Program-made: the position numbers and the translations under genes
Assembly: GCA_002699145.1 (NCBI GenBank)
Contig: PABK01000009.1
Span: 1 to 64,000 of the forward strand
DNA from: Halioglobus sp.
GTDB taxonomy: Bacteria > Pseudomonadota > Gammaproteobacteria > Pseudomonadales > Halieaceae
Length of the DNA: 64,000 nucleotides
Reading direction: 5' to 3'
The notes under the pieces: generated by a model
Database searches by the model: none
What the model saw: the letters and a program-made list of their open reading frames with translations, nothing else
Told to the model about the DNA's origin: nothing
Part shown: positions 20,558 to 31,139 of the stretch, one piece after another
Position numbering within the stretch: the stretch's first letter is position 1
Layout: the number at the start of each line of letters is the position of its first letter

Positions 20558-20824
20558 TTAGCCGGCGCTTGCGGCGAGCAGCGGGTCCAGGTCGCCCTGC
20601 CGCTCGAGCTGGTACAGCTCGTCGCAACCGCCGATATGCCGCTCGCCGACCCAGATCTGCGGTACCGTGCGGCGGCCGCTACGTTGCATCATTTCCTGGC
20701 GCTTTTCCGGCTCGGCGTCCACCGGGATTTCCGTGTACGCCACGCCCTTGCTGTCGAGCAGGCGCTTCGCCCGGATGCAATAGGGGCAAAAGCGTGTCGT
20801 GTACAGCGTGACGTCAGCGCCCAT
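20558..20824 (-). CDS. grxC: Glutaredoxin (GrxC type)
   Basis: An 88-residue dithiol glutaredoxin that reduces disulfides with glutathione. The active site CPYC is at residues 13-16, with the cis-proline in RRTVPQIW and the glutathione-binding GGCDEL near the end. ATG at 20824 overlaps the stop of the upstream rhodanese gene by one base (TGATG), so the two are translationally coupled. SecB follows after 31 bases. Confidence 0.95.
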   Translation of the reverse strand: MGADVTLYTTRFCPYCIRAKRLLDSKGVAYTEIPVDAEPEKRQEMMQRSGRRTVPQIWVGERHIGGCDELYQLERQGDLDPLLAASAG

Positions 20825-21237
20825 CAGGTGACGGTGGGCAGCTGCAGGTTGCCCCACTCCATCATGCCGCCGCTCATCTTGTACACGCGCTCGTAGTTCG
20901 CCGCCTTCAGCTGCTTGCCCGCCGCGCCCGACTGCTGGCCCATCTTGCACACCAGCACCAGCGGCTTGTCGCGGTACTTCTCCAGTTCCGCCATGCGTTC
21001 GGTGAGCTTGGCGGCGGGGATATTGACCGCGCCGACGATGTGGCCTTTCTTGAACTCGCCGGCGTCGCGCAGATCCACGAACAGGCCCTTTTCGCCGTTG
21101 ACCAGGTTGATCGCCTGCTGCGGTGACAGCGAGGGGCCGGACCTGCGTGATTCATGCATGATGAGCAGCACGAACAGCACCAGAATGGCGCCCACCAGCA
21201 CCCACTGCTGGGCGAGGAATTCAAGAAACAGTGCCAT
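20824..21237 (-). CDS. Membrane-anchored rhodanese-like protein
   Basis: A 137-residue protein with an N-terminal transmembrane anchor (about residues 12-27) and a single rhodanese domain. The domain has [16 protein letters not shown] and an active-loop cysteine at C97 in VCKMGQQSG, so it can in principle carry a persulfide. The substrate is unknown; relatives sit between gpmI and grx-secB in Pseudomonas. ATG at 21237 gives [11 protein letters not shown]; the open frame upstream lacks a better start. Confidence 0.9.
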   Translation of the reverse strand: MALFLEFLAQQWVLVGAILVLFVLLIMHESRRSGPSLSPQQAINLVNGEKGLFVDLRDAGEFKKGHIVGAVNIPAAKLTERMAELEKYRDKPLVLVCKMGQQSGAAGKQLKAANYERVYKMSGGMMEWGNLQLPTVT

Positions 21238-21465
21238 GTGTCGCTTGTGCTTACCTGTCGGGACGGTGGGAACGGGGCGCGAACCGGCCGGGGACCGGCG
21301 CCTGAAAGGGCGCAAGTATACAGATTCGGCCGGGGCGCAACCAGTCCCGGGGCGCGTCGCGAGCGGCGCGCGGCAGACGCACACACGGGCATGCGCCGCG
21401 GCCGGCAACGCGGTAAAATGGCGCGCTTTGGCAGGGACAGAAACCGCGTTCGGGGCGAGCATTCA

Positions 21466-23019
21466 ATGAGCGAGACACAGCGTACACCCACCGTGCTGAT
21501 CGTACTGGACGGCTGGGGCCACCGCGAGGAGACACAGGACAACGCCATCGCCGGCGGCAATACACCGGTCTGGGACCGCCTCTGGGCCGAGGCGCCGCAC
21601 ACACTGATCTCCGCTTCGGGCACCGATGTCGGCCTGCCCGGCGGGCAGATGGGCAACTCCGAGGTCGGGCACATGAGCCTGGGCGCGGGACGCGTCATCT
21701 ACCAGAACATTTCCCGTATCGACAAGGCCATCGCCGACGGCAGCTTCGACAGCAATCCCGCCTACACCGGCGCCATCGACAAGGCGCTTGCCGCCGGCGG
21801 CGCCATCCACGTGTTCGGCCTGCTATCGCCCGGCGGCGTGCACAGCCACGAGGAGCAGATGTTCGCCGCGGTGCGCCTGGCGGCCGCGCGCGGCGCCACG
21901 CGCGTCTACCTGCACGCCTTCCTCGACGGCCGCGACACCCCGCCGCGCAGCGCCGGCCCCTCGCTGGAGCGCGCCGACGCACTGTTCGCGCAACTCGGCT
22001 GCGGCCGGGTCGCCTCCATCTGCGGCCGCTACTACGCCATGGACCGCGACAACCGCTGGGAGCGCACCGAGCAGGCCTGGCGCATGCTCACCGCGGGCGA
22101 GGCGCCACACACCTGCGCCAGCACCGCCCAGGCGCTGCAGCAGGCCTACGAGCGCGACGAGAACGACGAGTTCGTGCTGCCGACCATCATCGCCGCGGAC
22201 GGGGAGGGCCCCGCCGTGGTGGGCGACAACGACGCGGTGCTGTTCATGAATTTCCGCGCGGACCGCGCGCGGCAACTCACCCGCGCCTTCGTGCAGGACG
22301 ATTTCGACGGCTTCGAGCGCGGCGCGGTGCCAGCGCTGGCGGATTTCGTCATGACCACGGAGTACGCCGCGGACATCGACGCCACCTGCGCCTTTCCCCC
22401 GGAGGACCTGGACAACGTGCTCGGCGACTACCTGGCGCAGCAGGGCATGACCCAGCTGCGCATCGCCGAGACCGAGAAATACGCCCATGTCACCTTCTTC
22501 TTCAGCGGCGGGCGCGAGGAACTGTTCCCCGGTGAGGAGCGCGAAATGGTGCCCTCGCCGGACGTCGCCACCTACGACCTGCAGCCGCAGATGAGCGCGC
22601 CGGAGGTGACCGACAAGCTGGTGGAGGCGATTCGCTCGGGCAGGTACGACCTCATCGTGTGCAACTACGCCAACGGCGACATGGTCGGCCACACCGGCGT
22701 CTACGCCGCCGCGGTGCAGGCGGTGGAAACCCTGGACACCTGCCTTGGCCGCGTCGTGGCGGCCCTCGAGGAAGTCGGCGGCCAGGCCCTGATTACGGCG
22801 GACCACGGCAACTGTGAACAGATGCAAGACTACGCCAGCGGCCAGCACCACACCCAGCACACCACGGAGCTGGTGCCGCTGGTCTACGTGGGGCCGCGGC
22901 CGCTCACGCTGCGCGCGGACGGCGGCGTGCTGGCCGACGTGGCGCCGACCCTGCTCGGCCTGATGGATATGCCGCAGCCGACGGAAATGACCGGTCACGA
23001 CCTGGCCGCCGGGCACTGA
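21466..23019 (+). CDS. gpmI: 2,3-bisphosphoglycerate-independent phosphoglycerate mutase
   Basis: Manganese-dependent glycolytic enzyme interconverting 3- and 2-phosphoglycerate. The 517-residue length is standard. D15 in [11 protein letters not shown] and the phospho-serine S65 in MGNSEVGHM are the first metal ligand and nucleophile; later metal ligands are in [12 protein letters not shown] and [10 protein letters not shown]. It is divergent from the rhodanese-grx-secB operon and heads a same-strand run with envC, ctpA and yibQ. Confidence 0.98.
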   Translation: MSETQRTPTVLIVLDGWGHREETQDNAIAGGNTPVWDRLWAEAPHTLISASGTDVGLPGGQMGNSEVGHMSLGAGRVIYQNISRIDKAIADGSFDSNPAYTGAIDKALAAGGAIHVFGLLSPGGVHSHEEQMFAAVRLAAARGATRVYLHAFLDGRDTPPRSAGPSLERADALFAQLGCGRVASICGRYYAMDRDNRWERTEQAWRMLTAGEAPHTCASTAQALQQAYERDENDEFVLPTIIAADGEGPAVVGDNDAVLFMNFRADRARQLTRAFVQDDFDGFERGAVPALADFVMTTEYAADIDATCAFPPEDLDNVLGDYLAQQGMTQLRIAETEKYAHVTFFFSGGREELFPGEEREMVPSPDVATYDLQPQMSAPEVTDKLVEAIRSGRYDLIVCNYANGDMVGHTGVYAAAVQAVETLDTCLGRVVAALEEVGGQALITADHGNCEQMQDYASGQHHTQHTTELVPLVYVGPRPLTLRADGGVLADVAPTLLGLMDMPQPTEMTGHDLAAGH

Positions 23020-23129
23020 GCGGCGCCGGCCGCGCCCGTGCGCCAGGCTCGTCCACAGTCCACGACAAGGCCTGCGCGCGCCCTCCCCGCTATTTCCGTC
23101 CACCTCCGGCCCGCTGCGCCGGCCCCGAC

Positions 23130-24290
23130 ATGTTGCCGCTAATGCTGCGCCGGTTGCGGCGCTGGCCGGCCCTGCTGCTGTGCGCGGCCCTGTCCCTGCC
23201 CGCGCTGGGCCAGTCCGATGCGGCGCAGACCCGCGAGCAGTTGCGCCAGCTGGAAAAGGACATCCAGCGCATCAGCCGCGAGATATCCAGCGCTAGCGCG
23301 CGCCGCGACAAACTGCAGGCGCAGCTGCGCGAGGCCGAACTCACCCTGGGGCGCCTGCAGCGGGATATCGCCGCCACCCGCCAGGCCATGCAGGAGAACC
23401 GGCGTGAACTGCAGTCCCTGGGCGAACGGCAGGCCGGCCTGGAACAGCAACAGGCGGCGCAGCAGGCGCGCATCGCGCTGGAGATGAAGGCCGCCTGGCG
23501 CATGGGCGACCGCGGCCAGCTGCAGCTGCTGCTCAACCAGGAGGACCCGCAAACCCTGGCCAGGGCCATGGCCTACTACCGCTATTTTTTCCAGGCGCGC
23601 AACACCGCGCTGGAGAACTACCGCGACACGCTGGAACAACTGGCGCAGGTACGCAGCGGCACTGCTGCCGCCCAGGCGGGACTCGCGGAGAAAGAGCAGC
23701 GCCTGGAGGAGCAGCGGCGCAATCTCGGCGTGGCCCAGGACCGGCGCGAGCAGGCGCTGCGCGAACTCGACGCCAGCATCGACAGCAAGGGTGTGCGCCT
23801 GCAGCAGCTGCAGGCCAACCGCAAGGAGTTGGAAGGATTGCTGCGCGCCATCGAGGAGGCGGTGGTCAACCTGCAGGTGCCCCAGGACTACCAGTCCTTC
23901 AGCAGCGCCCGCGGCAAGATGGCCTGGCCCGTCCCGGGCAAACCGGGCAATCGCTTCGGCGCGGCGCGCGGCGCCGGCGACATGCGCTGGCAGGGCGTGA
24001 TGATCCCGGCCAGCAGCGGCACCACCGTGCGCGCCATACACCACGGCCGGGTGGTCTACGCCGACTGGCTGCGCGGCTCCGGCCTGCTGCTGATCCTGGA
24101 CCACGGCGACGGCTACATGAGCCTGTACGCGCATAACCAGAGCCTGCTGCGCGATGTCGGGGAATGGGTGACCGCGGGCATGCCGATCGCCACCGTGGGC
24201 GCCACCGGCGGCCGCGACAGCGCCGCCCTGTATTTCGAGGTGCGCCACCAGGGCAAGCCGGTAAATCCTGCCAAATGGTGCCGCGGTTGA
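23130..24290 (+). CDS. envC: EnvC-like murein hydrolase activator
   Basis: A 386-residue periplasmic protein: signal peptide (to about residue 28), a long coiled coil (about residues 30-245) and a C-terminal LytM domain. The LytM metal ligands are degenerate: the usual first His is replaced in MRWQGVMI, and the HxH motif reads ALYFEVR. It should therefore not cut murein itself but activate amidases at the division site, as E. coli EnvC does. An alternative ATG 12 bases downstream is possible. It sits between gpmI and ctpA, a conserved order. Confidence 0.92.
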   Translation: MLPLMLRRLRRWPALLLCAALSLPALGQSDAAQTREQLRQLEKDIQRISREISSASARRDKLQAQLREAELTLGRLQRDIAATRQAMQENRRELQSLGERQAGLEQQQAAQQARIALEMKAAWRMGDRGQLQLLLNQEDPQTLARAMAYYRYFFQARNTALENYRDTLEQLAQVRSGTAAAQAGLAEKEQRLEEQRRNLGVAQDRREQALRELDASIDSKGVRLQQLQANRKELEGLLRAIEEAVVNLQVPQDYQSFSSARGKMAWPVPGKPGNRFGAARGAGDMRWQGVMIPASSGTTVRAIHHGRVVYADWLRGSGLLLILDHGDGYMSLYAHNQSLLRDVGEWVTAGMPIATVGATGGRDSAALYFEVRHQGKPVNPAKWCRG

Positions 24291-24366
24291 GCTTGGCACA
24301 GGGCTTCGCGAATGGGGTAAACTGGGGCTCCTGAGACTAGAGGTCGCCCCCCGGCTGCAGCGAGCG

Positions 24367-25695
24367 ATGCGTTCCATATTTTTCCGGTTTCACCGTCCCC
24401 TGGCGGCGCTTTTCAGCGCGCTGGCCCTGTGCGCGGCGCCGGCGGGCGCGGTGGAGGAGAAGGGCCAGCTGCCGCTGGACGAGCTGCGCACCTTCGCGGA
24501 CGTCTTCCACCAGATCCGCATGGGCTACGTGGAGGAAATCGACGACAGCACCCTGCTGGAGTACGCCATCCAGGGCATGCTCATGGGGCTGGACCCGCAC
24601 TCGGTGTACCTCACCGACGACGCCTTCCAGAACCTGCAGGACAGCACCAGTGGCGAGTTCAGCGGCCTCGGCCTGGAGGTCGGCATGGAGGACGGTTACG
24701 TCAAGATCGTCGCGCCGATCGACGGTTCCCCCGCCGCCGCGGCCGGGCTGCGCAGCGGCGACGTCATCCTCAAGCTGGACACAAAGCCGGTCAAGGGCCT
24801 GAGCCTGAACGAGGCCATCGACATCATGCGCGGACCCAAGGGCAGCGAGATCACCCTGACCATCGGGCGGCCCGGCGAGAGCCAGCCCTTTGATGTCACC
24901 CTGGTCCGCGATGTGATCAGCGTGGCCAGCGTGCGCGAGCGCTGGCTGGATCCCGGTTACGGTTACATCCGCATCGCCCAGTTCCAGAACCGCACCGGCA
25001 GCGACGTGCGCAAGTCGCTGGAGAAGTTGATGGGCGAGCAGGAACTCAAGGGGCTGGTGCTGGACCTGCGCAACAACCCCGGCGGCGTATTGCGCGCCAG
25101 CGTCGACGTCGCCGGCCTGTTCATGGACGGCGGCAACGTGGTCTACACCGAGGGCCGCATGGACAACGCGGACCTGCGCTACGACGCCGATCCGCTGGAC
25201 CTGACCGACGGCACCCCGCTGATCGTGCTGATCAACGCCGGCTCCGCCAGCGCCTCGGAAATCGTCGCCGGCGCGCTGCAGGATCACGGCCGCGCGGTGG
25301 TGATGGGCACGCCCAGCTTCGGCAAGGGCTCGGTGCAGACCATCCTGCCGATCTCCGAAACACGCGCGGTGAAACTGACCACCGCCCTGTACTTCACGCC
25401 CAACGGGCGCTCCATCCAGGCCGAGGGCATCGAGCCGGACATCTACGTGCAGCGCGCCACCGTCACCGCCTACAACGGCCGGCCGAGAATCAAGGAGGCC
25501 GACCTGTCGCGGCACCTGGACAACGCCGGCGGCAATGGCGGCCACAACGGTGATAAGAGCGACAAGGAAGAGGTGAACAAGCTGTTCACCAGCGACAACC
25601 AGTTGTACGAGGCCCTGACCCTGCTAAAGGGCCTGAACGTGTTGGGGATGCGTGAAAACAACAAGAAGGAGCAGCAGGCGCTCGGGGACTCCTGA
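24367..25695 (+). CDS. ctpA: S41 carboxy-terminal processing peptidase (CtpA)
   Basis: Periplasmic serine protease of 442 residues with signal peptide, PDZ domain (about residues 95-180, GLGLEV onward) and S41 catalytic domain. Serine and lysine of the catalytic dyad lie in NAGSASASEIVAG and SFGKGSVQTI. CtpA enzymes degrade murein hydrolases and other envelope proteins, which fits the EnvC neighbour. The C-terminal tail is charged and low-complexity. The 3' end overlaps the yibQ start by 44 bases. Confidence 0.95.
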   Translation: MRSIFFRFHRPLAALFSALALCAAPAGAVEEKGQLPLDELRTFADVFHQIRMGYVEEIDDSTLLEYAIQGMLMGLDPHSVYLTDDAFQNLQDSTSGEFSGLGLEVGMEDGYVKIVAPIDGSPAAAAGLRSGDVILKLDTKPVKGLSLNEAIDIMRGPKGSEITLTIGRPGESQPFDVTLVRDVISVASVRERWLDPGYGYIRIAQFQNRTGSDVRKSLEKLMGEQELKGLVLDLRNNPGGVLRASVDVAGLFMDGGNVVYTEGRMDNADLRYDADPLDLTDGTPLIVLINAGSASASEIVAGALQDHGRAVVMGTPSFGKGSVQTILPISETRAVKLTTALYFTPNGRSIQAEGIEPDIYVQRATVTAYNGRPRIKEADLSRHLDNAGGNGGHNGDKSDKEEVNKLFTSDNQLYEALTLLKGLNVLGMRENNKKEQQALGDS

Positions 25696-26557
25696 GCGCG
25701 GCGCCTGCGGCCGGGGCAAGGCCGCGGGACCACTCGCCAGGTGCCTGGTGCTCGTCGCCGCCTGCATGCTGGCGGCGCGCTTCGCCTGCGCCACCGGCCA
25801 GCCACCCGAGCCCGAGCCGCCGCCCGGCTGTGCCGCCGGCGAGCGCGGCCCGGCCTATGACTACCTGGTGCTGATCATCGATGACGTGGGCAACAGCCGC
25901 GCCCGCGGCCTGCGCGCCATTTCCCTGCCCGGTAACATCACCTACGCGGTCATGCCCTTCACGCCCTTTGGGGAAGAGCTGGCACTGGCCGCGCAGCAGG
26001 CCGGCCGCGAGGTAATGCTGCATGCGCCCATGAGCACACTGGAGGGCTCGCCGCTGGGCGAGGGCGGGCTGACACCCGAACTGTCACGCGAACAGTTTCG
26101 CCAGCGGCTCAACGCGGCACTGGAGGACGTGCCCAACATCCGCGGTGTGAACAACCACATGGGATCGCAACTGACGCAACTGCGCCCGCAGATGGCGTGG
26201 CTGATGCAGGAGCTGCGCCTGCGCGACCTGTATTTTGTGGATTCGCGCACCTCGGACTTGACGGTCGCCGCCACCGTGGCGGGCGAGTTTCGCGTACCGC
26301 ACCTGTCGCGGCAGGTGTTCCTGGACAACGAGAGAAACGCCGTCGACATCGCCGCGCGCTTCGAGGAACTGGTCGCGCGCGCACAGGAGGAAGGCATCGC
26401 CGTGGGCATCGGCCACCCCTACGGCGTGACGATCGACTACCTGGGCGAGGTATTACCGACCCTGGAAGAACGCGGCCTGCGCACGCTGTTCGTATCGCAG
26501 GCCATCGAAAAACAGGGCGCTCAGAGCCGCACCTCGATACCGTGTTCGGCCATGTAG
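25652..26557 (+). CDS. yibQ: Divergent polysaccharide deacetylase (YibQ family)
   Basis: A 301-residue exported protein of the divergent polysaccharide deacetylase family (NodB-like fold). After an arginine-rich N-terminus and hydrophobic segment (about residues 28-48), the domain starts with [32 protein letters not shown] and GIGHPYG follow. The catalytic function of YibQ proteins is not established. GTG at 25652 with GGGGA just upstream lies inside ctpA, implying coupling. The 3' end overlaps the convergent hisF by 37 bases. Confidence 0.88.
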   Translation: MKTTRRSSRRSGTPERGACGRGKAAGPLARCLVLVAACMLAARFACATGQPPEPEPPPGCAAGERGPAYDYLVLIIDDVGNSRARGLRAISLPGNITYAVMPFTPFGEELALAAQQAGREVMLHAPMSTLEGSPLGEGGLTPELSREQFRQRLNAALEDVPNIRGVNNHMGSQLTQLRPQMAWLMQELRLRDLYFVDSRTSDLTVAATVAGEFRVPHLSRQVFLDNERNAVDIAARFEELVARAQEEGIAVGIGHPYGVTIDYLGEVLPTLEERGLRTLFVSQAIEKQGAQSRTSIPCSAM

Positions 26558-27294
26558 GCCTTGGCCTGCGGCACGGTGTACTCGCCGAAATGGAAGATGC
26601 TCGCGGCCAGCACCGCGTCGGCGCCGCCCTCGATGACGCCCTGGACAAGGTGATCCAGGTTGCCGACACCGCCGGAGGCGATCACCGGAATCTCCACCGC
26701 GTCGGTGATGGCGCGGGTGACGCCCAGCTCGAAGCCGTTCTTCGTACCGTCGCGATCCATGCTGGTCAGGAGAATTTCCCCGGCGCCCAGCTCGGCCATC
26801 TTGCGCGCCCACTGCACCGCGTCGATGCCGGTGGGCTTGCGCCCGCCATGGGTAAAGATTTCCCAGCGCGGCTGGCCGTCGACATCGTCGACGCGCTTGG
26901 CGTCGATGGCCACGACGATGCACTGGGAGCCGAAACGCTGGGCCGACTCGCGCACCAGTTCCGGGTTGTGTATGGCGGCGGTGTTGATGCTGACCTTGTC
27001 GGCGCCGGCGTTGAGCATACTGCGGATATCGCCCACCGAGCGGATGCCGCCGCCGACGGTGAGCGGGATGAAAACGTGCTCGGCGATCTGCTCCACGGTG
27101 TGCACCGTGGTGTCGCGCTCCTCGTGGCTGGCGGTGATGTCGAGGAAGGTGATCTCGTCGGCGCCCTGCTCGTTGTAGCGCATGGCGATTTCCACCGGGT
27201 CGCCGGCGTCGCGGATGCCGACGAAGTTCACGCCCTTGACCACGCGGCCGCGGTCGACGTCCAGGCAGGGAATGATGCGTCGGGCCAGGCCCAT
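26521..27294 (-). CDS. hisF: Imidazole glycerol phosphate synthase, cyclase subunit HisF
   Basis: TIM-barrel subunit that uses ammonia from HisH to convert PRFAR into imidazole glycerol phosphate and AICAR. 257 residues. The catalytic acid D12 is in [10 protein letters not shown] and the second aspartate in VVAIDAKR; phosphate-binding loops VGGGIRS and SGGVGN are clear. ATG at 27294 overlaps the hisA stop by one base (TGATG), the usual tight coupling. Last gene of hisB-hisH-hisA-hisF. Confidence 0.98.
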   Translation of the reverse strand: MGLARRIIPCLDVDRGRVVKGVNFVGIRDAGDPVEIAMRYNEQGADEITFLDITASHEERDTTVHTVEQIAEHVFIPLTVGGGIRSVGDIRSMLNAGADKVSINTAAIHNPELVRESAQRFGSQCIVVAIDAKRVDDVDGQPRWEIFTHGGRKPTGIDAVQWARKMAELGAGEILLTSMDRDGTKNGFELGVTRAITDAVEIPVIASGGVGNLDHLVQGVIEGGADAVLAASIFHFGEYTVPQAKAYMAEHGIEVRL

Positions 27295-28043
27295 CAGTCT
27301 GCGCCCTGCGCGCCCGCCGCGTCGCACAGGCGCTGTGCCTCGGCGACGTCCAGGGTGCCCTCGTAAATGGCGCGCCCGGTGATCGCGCCGACGATGCCTT
27401 CGGCGGCGACAGCGCTGAGCGCGCGGATGTCGTCCAGGTTGGTGATGCCGCCGGAGGCGATCACCGGGATGGCCGAGGCGCGCGCCATGGCCAGGGTTGC
27501 CTCCACGTTGACGCCCTGCATCATGCCGTCGCGGGCGATGTCGGTGTAGACGATGGCGCTGACACCGTCACCGGCGAACTGCCGCGCCAGGTCGGTGGCG
27601 CGCAGCTGCGACACCTCGGCCCAGCCGTCGGTGGCGACCAGGCCGTCCTTCGCGTCCAGGCCGACGATGACCTTGCCGGGAAACGCATCACAGGCCTGCC
27701 GGACAAACTCCGGCTCCTTCACCGCCCGGGTGCCGATGATCACGTAACTGACCCCAGCGCGCACGTAATGCTCGATGGTGTCCAGGTTGCGAATGCCGCC
27801 GCCGATCTGGATGGGCAACTCAGGGTAGGCGCGGGCGATGGCGGTGACCACCTCGCCGTTGACCGGCTCACCGGCGAAGGCGCCGTTCAGGTCCACCAGG
27901 TGCAGGCGGCGACAGCCGGCGTCGACCCAGCGCGCGGCCATGGCCACCGGGTCGTCGGAGAACACCGTGCTGTCGTCCATCAGGCCCTGGCGCAGGCGCA
28001 CGCACTGGCCGTCTTTCAGGTCGATAGCGGGGATGATCAGCAT
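27294..28043 (-). CDS. hisA: ProFAR isomerase HisA
   Basis: Amadori isomerase converting ProFAR to PRFAR in histidine synthesis, a 249-residue TIM barrel homologous to HisF. General base D8 lies in [12 protein letters not shown]; the second acid is in YTDIARDGM, and phosphate loops IGGGIRN and SGGITN are present. It lies 34 bases after hisH and is fused by a one-base overlap to hisF. Confidence 0.98.
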   Translation of the reverse strand: MLIIPAIDLKDGQCVRLRQGLMDDSTVFSDDPVAMAARWVDAGCRRLHLVDLNGAFAGEPVNGEVVTAIARAYPELPIQIGGGIRNLDTIEHYVRAGVSYVIIGTRAVKEPEFVRQACDAFPGKVIVGLDAKDGLVATDGWAEVSQLRATDLARQFAGDGVSAIVYTDIARDGMMQGVNVEATLAMARASAIPVIASGGITNLDDIRALSAVAAEGIVGAITGRAIYEGTLDVAEAQRLCDAAGAQGAD

Positions 28044-28077
28044 GCCTGTGTGTCCTTTCTAAAGGGGTAACGCGCGT

Positions 28078-28728
28078 TCAGGCCGCGCCGTCCCATGCGA
28101 TGAAATTGCGCAGCAGTTGCAGACCGGCGTCGGCGCTTTTCTCCGGGTGAAACTGCACCGCGAACAGGTTGTCGCGCGCCAGGGCGGCGTCGATGCTGAC
28201 GCCGTAATCGACACTGCCGGCGACCAGCTCGCGCTCACGCGCGTGCACGTAATAGCTGTGCACGAAGTAGAAGCGCGCGCCGTCGTCGATGCCCTGCCAC
28301 AGCGGGTGCGCGGTGACCTGGCGCACCTCGTTCCAGCCCATGTGCGGCACCTTCAGCCGCCTGCCGGCGGCGTCCTGCAGTGGGTTGCCGAAGTAGCGCA
28401 CCTCGCCGGGAATCATGTCCAGGCAGTCGACACCGCCGTTTTCCTCGGAGCGGGTCAGCATGGCCTGCAGGCCGACGCAGATCGCCAGCACGGGCACGTG
28501 CTGTTCCGTGAGGGCCTGCGCCAGCAACTCGTCACATTTCAGGCGGCGAATCTCCGCCATGCAGTCACGAATCGCGCCCACGCCCGGGAACACCACGCGG
28601 TCGGCGCGGCGGATTTCGTCCGCGTCATGGGTGACCAGTACCTTGTCGGCGCCCACGTGTTGCAGCGCGCTGGCGACGGAGTGCAGGTTACCCATGCCGT
28701 AATCGATGACGGCGACGACACCACTCAT
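28078..28728 (-). CDS. hisH: Imidazole glycerol phosphate synthase, glutaminase subunit HisH
   Basis: Class I glutamine amidotransferase that supplies ammonia to HisF. 216 residues; nucleophile C84 in LAICVGLQ, and catalytic His and Glu in VQFHPEKS. The oxyanion-strand region NLHSVASAL near the N-terminus is standard. It follows hisB by 14 bases, so a single transcript is likely. Confidence 0.98.
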   Translation of the reverse strand: MSGVVAVIDYGMGNLHSVASALQHVGADKVLVTHDADEIRRADRVVFPGVGAIRDCMAEIRRLKCDELLAQALTEQHVPVLAICVGLQAMLTRSEENGGVDCLDMIPGEVRYFGNPLQDAAGRRLKVPHMGWNEVRQVTAHPLWQGIDDGARFYFVHSYYVHARERELVAGSVDYGVSIDAALARDNLFAVQFHPEKSADAGLQLLRNFIAWDGAA

Positions 28729-28742
28729 AGGAACAGTCCTGT

Positions 28743-29336
28743 TTACAGCACGCCCTTGGTGGACGGCGTAACGCCGGCCATGCGCGCATCCGGCGTCAGC
28801 GCCATGCGCACGGCGCGGCCGAAGGCCTTGAACACCGTCTCGGCCTGGTGGTGGCTGTTGTCGCCGCGCAGGTTGTCGATGTGCAGGGTCACCAGGGCGT
28901 GGTTGACGAAGCCCTGGAAGAACTCGGCGAACAGGTCCACGTCGAAGCCGCCGACCGCGGCGCGGGTGTACTCCACCGCGTAGACCAGGCCCGGGCGGCC
29001 GGAAAAGTCGATGACCACGCGCGACAGCGCCTCGTCCAGCGGCACGTAGGCGTGGCCGTAGCGGGCGATGCCCTGCTTGTCGCCCACGGCCTGCGCAACC
29101 GCCTGGCCCAGGGTGATGCCGATGTCTTCCACCGTGTGGTGGTCGTCGATGTGCAGGTCACCTTTGGCCTGGATGTCCAGGTCGATCATGCCGTGGCGCG
29201 CCACCTGGTCGAGCATGTGCTCCAGGAAGGGAATCCCGGTGTCGAAACTGGCCTGCCCGGAGCCGTCCAGGTTCACCGTCACGGCGATCTGGGTCTCCAG
29301 GGTGTCGCGCTGTACCGTGGCCTTGCGCTCAGCCAT
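28743..29336 (-). CDS. hisB: Imidazoleglycerol-phosphate dehydratase HisB
   Basis: Manganese enzyme dehydrating imidazole glycerol phosphate. It is the 197-residue monofunctional form, without the histidinol-phosphatase domain fused in E. coli. Metal-binding motifs [11 protein letters not shown] and the DNSHHQAE repeat are intact. ATG at 29336 gives [12 protein letters not shown]. First gene of the his cluster; the earlier-pathway genes hisG and hisD and the aminotransferase hisC are not in the window. Confidence 0.98.
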   Translation of the reverse strand: MAERKATVQRDTLETQIAVTVNLDGSGQASFDTGIPFLEHMLDQVARHGMIDLDIQAKGDLHIDDHHTVEDIGITLGQAVAQAVGDKQGIARYGHAYVPLDEALSRVVIDFSGRPGLVYAVEYTRAAVGGFDVDLFAEFFQGFVNHALVTLHIDNLRGDNSHHQAETVFKAFGRAVRMALTPDARMAGVTPSTKGVL

Positions 29337-29445
29337 TGTAGTCTCCCGTCCCGGGCCCCTGCCCGGCAAAAAAGGCGGCCATTATAAGGGAACGGGGCCT
29401 TGTTTTCATTGGCATTGTTGCGCCCGGGAGATGGTTCCGGCCAGC

Positions 29446-29546
29446 CTGGACCCCCGCCTGCGCGGGGGTGACGAGCCAGGCGCGAGGACGATGCCCCCCG
29501 TCATTCCCGCAATGCCCCCGTCATTCCCGCGCAAGCGGGAATCCAG
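29446..29546. repeat. REP-like palindromes between hisB and mutY
   Basis: One full unit in inverted orientation (29446-29473, CTGGACCCCCGCCTGCGCG) and one in direct orientation (29519-29546, CGTCATTCCCGCGCAAGCGG) flank a truncated CGTCATTCCCGCAATG fragment. The first belongs to the same family as the units at 19826-20027; the second is the ATTCCC variant. The direct unit ends 14 bases before the mutY start codon. Confidence 0.85.
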
Positions 29547-29560
29547 TAAGCTCAGGCGCC

Positions 29561-30604
29561 ATGCCCAAACCCTTCCACAACCGCGTCCTGGCCTGGTTCG
29601 ACCGCCACGGGCGCAAGAACCTGCCCTGGCAGCGCGACACCAGCCCCTACCGGGTCTGGGTGTCGGAGATCATGCTGCAACAGACCCAGGTAAAGACCGT
29701 CATCCCCTACTTCGAGCGCTTCACACAGGCCTTCCCCGATGTGCGCGCTCTGGCGCGGGCCAGCGAGGACGAGGTACTGCACCACTGGACCGGCCTGGGC
29801 TACTACGCCCGCGCGCGCAACCTGCACCGCGCCGCACAGATGGTGGTGGCAGAGTACGACAGCGAATTCCCGGCTGACCTGGAAGGGCTGGAAGCCCTGC
29901 CCGGTGTGGGCCGCTCCACCGCCGGGGCCATCCTCAGCATCGCCTTCGGCCAGCGCGCCAGCATTCTCGACGGCAACGTCAAGCGCGTGCTGGCGCGCTA
30001 CCACCGGGTCGCCGGATGGCCCGGGCAGTCGGCGGTGCACAAACAGCTGTGGGAGATCGCCGAGCAGTACACGCCCAGGCGCCGCTGCGCCGACTACACC
30101 CAGGCGATGATGGACCTGGGCGCGACCCTGTGTACGCGCTCCCGCCCCGCCTGCGACCTGTGCCCGCTGCAACAGGATTGCGCCGCGCACGCCGCCGGCG
30201 ACCCGCAGGCCTACCCGGGGAAAAAACCCAAAAAGGCCCTGCCGGTGCGCGCCACCCACTTCCTCGTCGCGCGCAACGCCGCGGGGGATGTCTGGCTGGA
30301 AAAACGCCCGGGCAGCGGCATCTGGGGCGGGCTGTGGTGCTTCCCGGAACTCGCCGCCGCGCAGGACTGCAGCGCCCGCTGCCTGGACCTGTGGGGCGTG
30401 GAACCGCACAGCGTGGACGCCTGGGAGGCGTTTCGCCACACCTTCAGCCACTACCACCTGGATATCACGCCGGTGGTGGCGCAGGTGAACAACCCGGGCG
30501 GCGGCGTCATGGAAGCCTCCGGCCAGCTCTGGTATAACCTGCGCGACGCCCCCAGCGTCGGCCTGGCCGCACCGGTCGTGACGCTACTGAACAGGCTAAA
30601 GTAA
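29561..30604 (+). CDS. mutY: Adenine DNA glycosylase MutY
   Basis: Removes adenine opposite 8-oxoguanine. 347 residues. Catalytic E36 lies in [11 protein letters not shown], the helix-hairpin-helix is [13 protein letters not shown], and the second acid is in [10 protein letters not shown] [4Fe-4S] cluster is formed by the four cysteines in [17 protein letters not shown] (spacing 6-2-5). The C-terminal NUDIX-like domain that recognises 8-oxoG is present with [12 protein letters not shown]. The open frame extends upstream through the REP elements, but ATG at 29561 gives the conserved N-terminus. mutY-yggX is a conserved pair. Confidence 0.97.
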   Translation: MPKPFHNRVLAWFDRHGRKNLPWQRDTSPYRVWVSEIMLQQTQVKTVIPYFERFTQAFPDVRALARASEDEVLHHWTGLGYYARARNLHRAAQMVVAEYDSEFPADLEGLEALPGVGRSTAGAILSIAFGQRASILDGNVKRVLARYHRVAGWPGQSAVHKQLWEIAEQYTPRRRCADYTQAMMDLGATLCTRSRPACDLCPLQQDCAAHAAGDPQAYPGKKPKKALPVRATHFLVARNAAGDVWLEKRPGSGIWGGLWCFPELAAAQDCSARCLDLWGVEPHSVDAWEAFRHTFSHYHLDITPVVAQVNNPGGGVMEASGQLWYNLRDAPSVGLAAPVVTLLNRLK

Positions 30605-30647
30605 CTGAGGGCCGGCCTACGCCCGCCCCCGAGCTGGAGAAACAAGC

Positions 30648-30926
30648 ATGTCCCGCACCGTGTTCTGCAAGAAGTACCAGAAAGAAATGGAGGGCCTGGA
30701 CGCGCCGCCCTACCCCGGACCCAAGGGGGAGGACATCTTCGAGAACGTGTCGAAGCAGGCCTGGCAGGACTGGCAGGAGCACCAGACCATGCTCATCAAC
30801 GAAAAGCACCTGAGCCTGGTGGACCCGGACGCGCGCAAGTACCTGCAACAGGAAATGGACAAGTTCCTCGCCGGGGAGGACTACGACCAGGCGGAGGGCT
30901 ACGTGCCGCCGTCCGCAGACGGCTGA
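30648..30926 (+). CDS. yggX: Fe(II)-trafficking / oxidative-protection protein YggX
   Basis: A 92-residue protein that protects iron-sulfur enzymes from oxidation in enterobacteria. [18 protein letters not shown] holds the conserved Cys7; [19 protein letters not shown] and [14 protein letters not shown] are family signatures. GGAG lies in the leader, and the gene follows mutY by 43 bases, which suits MutY's own Fe-S cluster. Confidence 0.97.
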   Translation: MSRTVFCKKYQKEMEGLDAPPYPGPKGEDIFENVSKQAWQDWQEHQTMLINEKHLSLVDPDARKYLQQEMDKFLAGEDYDQAEGYVPPSADG

Positions 30927-30976
30927 AGCGGGCCCGGAGGCCGGTTCCGGACTTATTTGGCTGCAATTTCAGCGAC

Positions 30977-31005
30977 TTGACTCACAGGCCACGGGCAGGT
31001 TTAAT
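30977..31005 (+). promoter_or_regulatory. Sigma-70 promoter of tRNA-Phe
   Basis: TTGACT and TTTAAT are separated by 17 bases, each one mismatch from consensus. A GC-rich discriminator (ACGCGCC) follows, as in stringently controlled stable-RNA promoters. The tRNA begins about 37 bases after the -10 box. Confidence 0.82.
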
Positions 31006-31042
31006 ACGCGCCTCCTGCGGCTCCGCAGGGTTTCTCGACTAC

Positions 31043-31118
31043 GCCCAGATAGCTCAGTCGGTAGAGCAGGGGATTGAAAATCCCCGTGTCGGCAGTTCGA
31101 TTCTGTCTCTGGGCACCA
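31043..31118 (+). tRNA. tRNA-Phe (GAA)
   Basis: A 76-base cloverleaf with acceptor stem GCCCAGA / TCTGGGC, D-loop AGCTCAGTCGGTAGAGC, anticodon GAA at 31076-31078 in the loop TTGAAAA, T-arm with GTTCGATTC and the CCA end encoded. Its 3' part from the anticodon loop onward recurs at 32487-32544, marking it as an integration target. Confidence 0.97.
31100..31118 (+). other. Left attachment-like repeat (tRNA 3' end)
   Basis: The 19 bases ATTCTGTCTCTGGGCACCA are repeated exactly at 32526-32544. Together with the shared anticodon-arm block (31074-31094 against 32487-32507, one mismatch) they are the direct repeats bounding the island. The intact tRNA is on this side, as expected after site-specific integration into a tRNA 3' end. 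Confidence 0.75.
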
Positions 31119-31139
31119 CTTCCCCAAACCCCACAGAAT

